DNA of 64,000 nt from Mermis nigrescens. Its lineage: Eukaryota > Nematoda > Enoplea > Mermithida > Mermithidae. Positions 56,956 through 64,000 of the stretch are shown piece by piece. The position numbers and the translations under genes were made by a program. Under the pieces are notes generated by a model. The model saw only the letters and a program-made list of their open reading frames with translations. It did no database searches and was not told the origin of the DNA. The stretch is taken from assembly GCA_036768485.1 (NCBI GenBank), contig JAVLUZ010000142.1, positions 10,276,042-10,340,041 on the forward strand, given 5' to 3'. The first letter of the stretch is position 1. Every line of letters starts with the position of its first letter.

Positions 56956-57455
56956 ATAAATATTTTAGAAAGTCTGTTTGTATGTCCGGGGTTGGCTCCG
57001 GCCCTGTAATAGATGGTGGGCCGACACTTGGGCCCGAGATCGGCCTACCCCGGGAATGGTCCGTAGCGGCATTAAAAATTTTCCAACCCCACCCTGGCAC
57101 CCTGTACATACTCTTACGCGGGAGGGCGCCCTATGCTTAAGCATGGGGTTTTTTAGACTTAGCCGATGTTTCGCCAATTTCTAAAAGTGCGCCAAAAGTC
57201 GGTTTACACTATTTTCGGGTTGCTGCACCTCGCACGTTATAACATAGGCAAAACATTGGGTATGTTAAACCGTGCCCTACCTTATAGCGTTGCATATGTT
57301 CTAGCATTGGATATGTTATAACATACCTGACGCTATAAATTAGGCAATGCTATAGGATGGGACACGTTATAACATACCCAACATACCCAACGATCTAAGA
57401 TAGGCAATGCTGTAGCATAGGACACGTTATAACATACCCAATGCTATAAGATAGG
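56956..57455 (+). mobile_element. Non-autonomous Helitron, 5' portion
   Basis: ATTTTAGAAAGTCTGTTTGT then GGGGTTGGCTCCGG, the family 5' head, followed by ACGCGGGAGG-CGCCCTATGC and a 34-50 bp tandem repeat around CACGTTATAACATACCCAA (57243-57450). The 3' end is absent. 57456-57628 is unassigned. Confidence 0.7.
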
Positions 57456-58572
57456 CAAAAAGTAATTTTAGAAAAAGGGCGTATCGAAAAGTTTCATATT
57501 CGACCGAATGGAATTTAATTGGCCATTTAATTTTTCAGTTGCGCTGTTTAAACTAATCTTTGTTTAAAATGAAATAATGTAAACTTTGATTTACTTTACA
57601 CAATAATTCATTCATTATTTTCTTTTCATCTACTATATATTTGTGAAAGTTTGTTTGTATGTCCGGGGTTGGCTCCGGCCCCATAACACTTGGTGGGCTG
57701 ACGTTTTGGCCCGAGCTCGGCCTACCGGCTGGGGGTGTAGTAGCGACATTTAAATTTCACCAACCCCACCCATGCACCCTGCACAGGGGTGAAGCGGGAG
57801 GCGTCCCTATGCTTAAGCATGGCCGATTTTGGGACATAGCCGATAACATGTGCCAAAACATGCAGAGTGATATAAGATAGGAGATACCCTCTGCTATAAC
57901 ATATGAGTGATATAAGATATCACGTGATATATAGACACCCTTTGCTACAACAAACAAAAAATTTTTAAAACATCAAAAATATGGTTCGACCAAAAAAATT
58001 TTCCAAAACATCCCAAAACATCAAAAATATGGTTTGACAAAAAAATTTCCTGAACGTCCTAAAACATGACAAATGTGATTTGGCAAAGAATTTCAAAATC
58101 ATTCCGTAACGTCAAAAATATGGCTTTGATCAAAAAAATGTACACGGGTGAAGCGAGGCGTCAGGCGTCCCTATGCTTAAGCATTGCCATTTCGGGACAT
58201 GACCGATTTCTTGCCAAACTTCGAAAATCGGAATAAATTCAGTTTACACTATTTTCGGGTTACGCATTACTTTTGCCGCTGCGTGCGTCATAAGATAGGA
58301 TCGGACGTAATATAGCCTACATAATGCTACAAGCTGGGCAATGCTATTGGTAGTGATGTAAAAGATCCAGAATTTTACCCAGATTCAGATCCAGATAAAG
58401 ATCGGGTTCAGATTTTCTGGCAGATCCAGATCCAGATCAGATAACCAGATCAGAAAATAACCAGATGCAGATCCAGGTCGTTTTGCCAGATCAAAATTTA
58501 GAAAGATCCAGATACAGATCCAGATCCAGATAAAAATATTTTTTGTGCAGCAATTTGTATTGCTAAAAAGGA

Positions 58573-58587
58573 GGGCGCAAAGCGCCC
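58573..58587. repeat. Mini-hairpin, AAA loop
   Basis: GGGCGC-AAA-GCGCCC, 6 bp perfect stem inside the 3.3 kb element. Confidence 0.75.
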
Positions 58588-58772
58588 AAGCCCACATGGA
58601 CTGGGGGTCTTTGATGGCAGGACTAATATAACAGCCCCCTAGAGGGTCTGGGGCAGCGTCGAGGGAAATTTGCATTTTCAGAGCTTTTACATAACAATGA
58701 TATCAGTAAAAATTGTCTGAAAAGGAAAATCTCACGAGTTTAGACTTTTACCAGTGGGCTTGAAATCGAGGC

Positions 58773-59024
58773 ATGAAAAATGTAAAAATTATTACAACAG
58801 CTTTAATTGACAACTTTGTAAACAAAACGGCATTAAATATTCACAGGAACGTGAGATGTCTGGAATTTGGCAACATTGTGGTCAAACAGGAGAATCAAAT
58901 GCTTCTTTTGATCGCTTGTAAGAAAGAAAATGTGTATTATTTTAGAGGGATATCACTGTCAAAAAACACAAACGATACATTACCTAACAACACAAAATGC
59001 AATACTATGAAGAAACCTGCTTAA
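58773..59024 (+). CDS. Hypothetical 83-residue frame
   Basis: ATG to TAA: MKNVKIITTALIDNFVNKTA ... VVKQENQMLLLIACKKENVY ... Composition is more protein-like than most chance frames here (few F runs, alternating hydrophobics), but I recognise no family and see no splice or promoter support. Inside the 3.3 kb insertion, so possibly a decayed passenger or transposon piece. Confidence 0.2.
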   Translation: MKNVKIITTALIDNFVNKTALNIHRNVRCLEFGNIVVKQENQMLLLIACKKENVYYFRGISLSKNTNDTLPNNTKCNTMKKPA

Positions 59025-59095
59025 TTTCAATTCAACAAAGAAAAACGCTGTTAAAATCCATGAAAAATGACAGGTGCACCAATTAAAAACTATAT

Positions 59096-59281
59096 ATGTA
59101 CAGCATAGAAATTCTGGGGGGGTCAAAATCAAATTTTTTCTCAAACATCAAAAAAGCGATAAAAATGGTCTCATGGGCATTAAAAACATTAATTTTAGAC
59201 GTTTCTCGATGTCGCGCATCCATTGAAAACACTTTTTCAACAAAAATTTCTCGAAAAAAATCAAAATTTTCTCACTTTTAG
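59096..59281. repeat. Diverged piece of the CATA-GTGGGCAGC MITE interior
   Basis: AAATTCTGGGGGGGTCAAAA ... TTTTAGACGTTTCTCGATG ... TCCATTG resembles the core of 24731-24963, without recognisable ends. Confidence 0.4.
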
Positions 59282-59389
59282 GCAAAAAAGTCTCTCAAAG
59301 GACAATTCTGATGATAATTTATGTGAAAAAAAACAACCTTCAATACATTTTTATCATTTAAGTTACTTTTCTGCAGAGCTTCAAAAATC

Positions 59390-59910
59390 GCTGTAGCAGG
59401 AGGTTACTACACGGCTAGAAATGCCTACTGGAGGTCGAGCCTGATGTCAATGTTTACTTGGCTCAATATTATTCAATACTGCGCAGTTGGGAGCAAGAGC
59501 CCGATCAGTCGGATTGGTGCTACGCACGCGAATCAGAGCGGAAGATCCGGGAAACCAGTGCGGGTGTGAAAATTTTGCTCACGTAACGGTGGGAGGCGGC
59601 GCCCCGTTACATATCGGAGGTCCCAGAGTTCGTTCTCTGGAGTTGTCTGGTGCTTACGCTTTCTCCTTAGAGGGGGAGGAGTGTCGTAGGAGTGCGACTA
59701 CACGGCTAGAAACGCCTACTTTGAAGTTTAACCCGTGACGTCGATATCTCATTCTTTCGCAGCACTATTCAATATTTCCGCGGCAGGAGAAGTCGCGAGA
59801 AAGAGCCCGTAAGTCGATTAGTACTTACACACTCAATCAGAGCGGAAGATCCGGGAAACCGGTGCGGTAAAATTTTGCTCACGTAGCGGTGGGAGGCGGC
59901 GCCCTGCTAC
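59390..59910. repeat. Tandemly duplicated GC-rich structured unit
   Basis: Two units of about 300 bp (59390-59610, 59682-59910). Shared blocks: ACTACACGGCTAGAAA-GCCTACT, CAATCAGAGCGGAAGATCCG-GGAAACC and TTTTGCTCACGTA-CGGTGGG. Each ends in a stem: GTAACGG/CCGTTAC (59583-59589, 59604-59610) and GTAGCGG/CTGCTAC (59883-59889, 59904-59910), in which an A-T pair is replaced by G-C. Each begins with GTAG...CTAC. Markedly GC-richer than its surroundings. Possibly a structured RNA or SINE head; unidentified. Confidence 0.6.
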
Positions 59911-60039
59911 AATTTTCCTGGAACAAAACCCCCCATGGGGGGGGTCAGCGGCACTTTAGCCATGCTGGGGGTCAGCACAGGATCTGGGGGTGTCCGAACC
60001 CCCCAGGCAGACCCCTCCCGTCAGCCCCGCGCGCATGGG

Positions 60040-60360
60040 TAATGTCTCACCAGCCCACCAGTCCCAACAGCTCCCACCGTCCCAACAGCCCCACCGGTTC
60101 AACAGCCCCACCGAAAATCACTGAACAGCCTGGGCCCTACAGCCCCACCGTTCCAACAGCTCCACCAATAATCCTAACAGCCCCATCAATCCTACAGGCC
60201 ACTAATCCTCAACAGGACGACAATCCTAACAGATTCCATTAATCCAACAGACCCACCGTCCCAATATCCTATCGTTCCAATAGCCCCACCGTTCCAATAG
60301 CCCCACTGTCTTACAGCCCCACCAGTAAATCCCAGCAGCCTCACCATTACTGCAGTCGCT
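60040..60360. repeat. CCCCACCGTCCCAACAG minisatellite, left arm
   Basis: Degenerate tandem of CCAACAGCCCCACCG and variants. Complement of 60975-61330. Confidence 0.8.
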
Positions 60361-60974
60361 ATTATACGATATCAATAAAATCGGGCAATATTAATTTTTT
60401 ATGAAAGATATTTTTTGACTATTTTCCGAATTCGTTTATTTCATCAAGAGCATTAACGAGTGTGCAGGTTTACATTTCCAGAATAAGTCTACCTATGAAA
60501 CTGGTAGACCTGTCAGAATTGAAGCTTCAGCGTTTGTGCACATTCCGGGATTTTGCCTCATTCGAGTCATGTCGCAAGATTGTATCCCTCGCTCATTATG
60601 GTCTACTCTACAATGCGCTGTGAAAAATGAAAAATGTTTCTAGTGATAAAAGGAAAGACAAGTGTTAAAATTAAATGGAAAATCAAAACTTCCACGCTAA
60701 TCTGACTTAAAATAGCCAGAAAATGTGGATTAGCGCAGTTTTTAACGCTATTTTAACATTCATACCAGTTTTGAGGTCAATTTTTGGCTCAAAACTTGTT
60801 TTGCAGACCGGTCGTTCTGTGCATCTGTGGTTATTGACAGCGAACAAATTCTGTGGGTCTGGTGGATTGAAGTGACCGAGAAATGTGCTAAAAATAGAAT
60901 TCTGGGGTCTAACATAATTCGGGGGATTTCCAGATTTTCGGGATGGGGGTTAAACTCCTGTGCGCTTAGGATAG
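60361..60974. other. Spacer between inverted minisatellites
   Basis: AT-rich, no gene. TTAATTTTTTATGAAAGATA near 60390; a GCGCTGTG-like word near 60615. Nothing supportable. Confidence 0.3.
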
Positions 60975-61330
60975 TTCGACTGCTGGAACGGTGGAATGCT
61001 GAACGGTGGAAGTGCTAGGGCATTGGTGGGGCTCTTGGGACTGGTGATGCTGTTGGGATTAATGGTGGGGTTGTTAAGACGGTTGGGCTGTTGGAACGGT
61101 GAGACTGTTGGGATTGCTAGGGCTGTTGGGATTGGTGGGGCTAATGGGATTGGTGAGGCTGTTGGGATTGGTGTGGCTATTGGTATTATTGGTGGGGCTC
61201 TTGGGACGGCGGGGCTGTTGGGACTGGCGAGGCTGTTAGGACGGGTGGGACTGTTAGGGATTTTGGTGGGGCTGTTGGGATGGCGGGGCTGTTGGGATGG
61301 TGGGGGCTGTTGGGACTAGTGGGGCTGTTG
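60975..61330. repeat. GTGGGGCTGTTGGGA minisatellite, right arm
   Basis: Tandem of GGTGGGGCTGTTGGGA variants, the inverse of 60040-60360, so the two form a long imperfect foldback. The glycine/leucine-rich open frame across it is a repeat artefact. Confidence 0.8.
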
Positions 61331-62147
61331 TCACACAATCCGTGAATATTAGGCTACAACTAATTAGATAACCTACCTTGAGTAAATCGTAAAACAGAAA
61401 GAATACCTATCAAAGTACAAAATAACTTTCTGATCTGTTTAACCGGATATTAGTTGGCTAAACAGATCCAGATTCAGATAAAGATCGGGTTCTGATTTTC
61501 TCGCAGATCCAGATCCAGATCAGATTACCAGATCAGAGAACTAACCAGATCCAGATCCAGATGATCTGGATCTGGATCTGAATCTGGATAAAAATGATCA
61601 GATCCAGATGATCTTTACATCACTAGCTATTGGGTACAATTATGTGACATGAGATACCCTGTCTGTGCCATAGCATGCAGTGATGTAAGATAGGAGATAC
61701 CCTCTGCTATAACATATGAGTGATATAAGATATTACGTGATGTATGACACCCTTTGCTACAACAAACAAAAATTTTTTTAAAAAACATCAAAAATATGAA
61801 TTGACCAAAAATATTTTCCAAAACATCCCAAAACATAAAAAATATGGGTTTGATCAAAAAAATTTTCAGAACATCCCAAAACTTTAAAAAATATGATTTT
61901 GACTGAAGAATTTTCAAAAAAACCATTATGTAACGTCAAAAATATTGATTCGATTAAAAAAATGGCAGGACAAAAAACATTTAAAAAAAATCCAAAAAGT
62001 AAAATATGGTGTTTACCAAACAATTTTCTAGAAATATCCCAGAAACATCAAAAGTCCTCGAAAAATAAAAAATACTAGAGACACTCAGTTCCATATAGCG
62101 CTATTAGGCCCAAGCTCAGCCCGGTCAACGCGTGGCAGCTCAGATAG

Positions 62148-62310
62148 TATAGGTATATGTACAATCTTGATGACATGAAGGTCTCGTTTCTGGCGTTGTG
62201 ACTGGTGCATTTGATTAATCTACATCTTGGTAGCAAGATGTTCCCAGCGCCTAGTTATGCCTTATGCGAGTAGACTACTGTATTCGATCTGCACCATAAA
62301 CAAGCTTAGC
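62148..62310. repeat. Duplicated Helitron flank (first copy 17407-17567)
   Basis: See 17407-17567; collinear from TATAGGTATAT-TACAATC to AACAAGCTTAGC. Confidence 0.6.
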
Positions 62311-62679
62311 AGCGAGCGTCTCAGAGGTAGGAACCCAGATTTGAAAATTTTGCGTTTTGGGATTTTTGGGGTTTTTTGATGGGTTTTTGGTGGTTTTTTC
62401 CTGATACACACCAGAGTTGCTTGTATACACTTATAAACATTGACTTGGCTGACTTTGTGACATATAAAGGACCCAACATAAAAACAGGACAAGTTCAAAA
62501 CAAAGCTTTATTCGACTGTCGTTGTGCTGATCATTGTTCAATGATCACATATCCTCTATCGTCACAATCATCAGTATCCATCGATCGGCATTGGTTTTAA
62601 TAAACAACAGCTTTTGGGCTGTATTAGTGCTCAGTGAATTTCTCAAATCTTGAATGGACAAAAAAGGTAGAAAAATTGG

Positions 62680-63305
62680 CACTTCACTTTTACCCCTATC
62701 GAATTTTTTTCTATCTTTTTCAACATTAGGGTATATACAGCATTATGATATATCTATCTAGGGTATATACAGCATTATTATATATCTATCATATGATATA
62801 ATCCTTGATTTTCTTCAGGTTTTTTTTGTTCTTCATTTTCTTCAGATTCATAATCAACTTTTGCAATAATTTACTTGATAAGATATAGGAAAATGTAAGT
62901 TTTTGCTTCCAATAGACTCAGGCTTAGGCTTAGTATATCTGAAAAGGTGTTTTAAGCTGCTTAGGTCGAAGTCGCTCCCGCTTAGGTCAATGTATAGATG
63001 TTTAGGTCGATGTATAGATGCTTAGGTCGATGTATAGATGCTTAGGTCGATGTATAGATGCTAAGTACCATTCCCTCATTACTTCGTCTTCATTTCTTAC
63101 GAGAAGGTAGCTTAGCCGATTGGTAACGTGTTGCGCTGTAGAGCGATAGGTCGGAGGGTCAAAACCCGTCACCTGACAGTTATTTTCTGTCTCGGAAAAA
63201 CTCGTGTGAGAACCTCTGGAGTTAAAAAAAGATATAAAAAATTCACCCTGTATATTCCCTAATGTTAAAAAAGGTAGAAAAAATTCGATAGGGGTTAAAG
63301 TGAAC
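62680..63305. mobile_element. Element T with 55-60 bp inverted ends, carrying a tRNA-like sequence and minisatellite
   Basis: Ends CTTCACTTTTACCCCTATCG and CGATAGGGGTTAAAGTGAA, continuing inward GAATTTTTT-CTA-CTTTTT-AACATTAGGG on both sides (62680-62740, 63249-63305). Inside are the inverted 20 bp minisatellite TTAGGTCGATGTATAGATGC (62940-63063) and a tRNA-like sequence (63106-63167). Absent from the sister element H at 23958. The target duplication is unclear. Confidence 0.7.
63106..63167 (+). repeat. tRNA-like sequence (SINE head)
   Basis: A box GGTAGCTTAGCCGATTGG (63106-63123), B box GGTCAAAACCC (63157-63167), spacing about 50 nt. The acceptor stem is not convincing as a real tRNA gene, so a SINE is likelier. 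Confidence 0.55.
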
Positions 63306-63470
63306 AAGCAACCGAAAAAAAAAGAAAAGTGCTAACGTAAATACCTATGTAATTAGTATAAAAGTTAGACATCAAACATTGGAAAATTACATCGCCTTTC
63401 AGTGGAAACTTCATTTTGAAAAAAACCCCAATTTCATGGCGCAGTGAACGATCCAACTTATCGGCTAAAG

Positions 63471-63636
63471 TTGAGAATATGGTACTTTTAGAAAAGGATC
63501 AAAACGAATACGGAGTGCCTAAATTTTTGTGCCAAACTGGTAGAACATGATAAATTGAAGCGCGGAAAAAAATTCGGTGAAAATCTGAGCCATACTTGTA
63601 AAGTTGAAGGCAACTGTCGATTTGGAGTGTTGGTTG
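63471..63636. other. Unassigned
   Basis: Between element H and the MITE K copy; no partner or coding signal seen. Confidence 0.3.
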
Positions 63637-64000
63637 CAGTGTTTTTTTGTACAAGGTCCGTTTGTACATGTACAAAGATGGTCCCCAAAAAGTCTTTGTA
63701 GCTATTTTGCACATGCAAATTTTTGTGTACTATGCAATACAGTACAGTAGCGATTTTAGTGTGGTAAAACAGGGTTTTCGATCTTTGGTAGTGTATTTTA
63801 GCTGATTTCTGGGTTTCTGACGCCAAAAATTACTACAAATTATCTGAAAACGGCAAGCTAAGCGCCGAAAAATGTTGACATTTTTCTATTCTAAATGCAA
63901 ATTCTGCATACATTTTAAAGATATATAGGACAAAAAATTTATCAGTTCGGCGCGAGGCGGCCGAAAATTTTGGGAATTTTACACCTTTTTACAGTTTTTG
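63637..64000 (+). mobile_element. hAT-type MITE K, cut by the window edge
   Basis: CAGTGTTTTTTTGTACAAGG at 63637, then the family order including GATTTTAGTGTGGTAAAAC and degenerate hairpins (near 63850 and 63949). The right end lies outside. Confidence 0.8.

Larger units (their letters stand above)
58351..61625. mobile_element. hAT-like 3.3 kb element with GATCCAG-rich ends
   Basis: Perfect 8 bp duplication GCTATTGG (58343-58350, 61626-61633). Ends TAGTGATGTAAAAGATCC and GATCTTTACATCACTA. Both subterminal regions (58360-58530, 61446-61615) are arrays of AGATCCAGATCC-type hexamers sharing AAGATCGGGTTC-GATTTTCT. No transposase recognised; the interior is a mixture (see separate entries). Confidence 0.75.
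57629..62147 (+). mobile_element. Non-autonomous Helitron interrupted by a 3.3 kb insertion
   Basis: Starts TCTACTATATATTTGTGAAA, has GGTTGGCTCCGGCCCCATAA and the 520 bp-type unit (57785-58140, partly repeated from 58141), is broken at 58351-61625, resumes TACAATTATGTGACATGAGA, and ends CCCGGTCAACGCGTGGCAGC-TCAGATAG. The 3' terminus is slightly mutated (CTAG to ATAG). Confidence 0.8.
62333..63470 (-). mobile_element. hAT-derived element H, second copy, interrupted
   Basis: 62333-62668 and 63308-63470 match 23958-24407 on either side of an insertion. The minus-strand dimerisation tail (FVHSR, FIKTNA) is present but frameshifted. Confidence 0.65.

Noticed and set aside
59740..59900. Resemblance of AGCCCGTAAGTCGATTAGTACTT to 5S rRNA
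   Set aside because: Only the TTAGTACTT word and a loose GGGAAACCGG match; the rest of a 5S sequence and its spacing are absent, and the first duplicated unit lacks even these.
60996..61319. 107-codon glycine/leucine-rich frame
   Set aside because: It is the translation of the GTGGGGCTGTTGGGA minisatellite, so composition and length follow from the repeat.
63106..63167. Possible genuine tRNA gene
   Set aside because: A and B boxes are present, but no complete acceptor and anticodon stems can be drawn and it lies inside a MITE-like insertion; called SINE-like instead.

Overview
Organism. This is AT-rich (about two thirds A+T), intron- and repeat-dominated animal DNA with no operons, no bacterial genes and one short assembly gap (N run 45885-45901). 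The only confidently named host gene is the start of a vesicular acetylcholine transporter (VAChT, unc-17) on the minus strand at the left edge. Its N-terminus and the residues around its second membrane segment look more like nematode UNC-17 than insect VAChT, so I favour a nematode or close relative with a large, repeat-swollen genome. That is inference from about 140 residues.

Layout. 1-428: first coding exon of unc-17. 429-8949: mostly unique sequence upstream of it, where the cholinergic promoter would lie; it holds one small inverted-repeat element and no recognisable exon. 8958-17406: a small hAT MITE, Helitron remains, a decayed Ty3/Gypsy integrase and the first copy (E-A) of a 2.6 kb non-coding element rich in TTTACAC/GTGTAAA hairpins. 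17568-24545: LINE (CR1/jockey-like) fragments in both orientations, tandem repeats, hAT transposase tails, and a 2.1 kb long-inverted-repeat element that carries a LINE reverse transcriptase and sits inside another LINE. 24731-34240: hAT-type MITEs with 8 bp target duplications, a palindromic hAT fragment, a tRNA-derived SINE and a reversed E copy. 34385-36750: a Helitron with amplified interior, itself hit by a hAT MITE. 36939-44965: MITEs, several with perfect 8 bp duplications and one nested in another. 45640-45972: a second likely host exon, unidentified, broken by the gap. 46930-48135: a 1.2 kb foldback built of 17 bp minisatellites. 48394-56951: a second copy of the Gypsy-plus-E block, then a fourth E copy. 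56952-64000: Helitrons, one containing a 3.3 kb hAT-like insertion with inverted minisatellites and a duplicated structured GC-rich unit, then more hAT, SINE and MITE pieces.

How it fits together. Apart from the two host exons almost everything is transposon, and most of it is non-autonomous and nested, so relative insertion order can often be read directly. Two patterns run across families: a GC-rich mini-hairpin (GGCGC-GAA-GCGCC and variants, containing GCGAAGC) that recurs throughout the window in different elements, and a strong tendency to long inverted arms. No intact autonomous transposon was found; all transposase, reverse transcriptase and integrase remnants are truncated or frameshifted.
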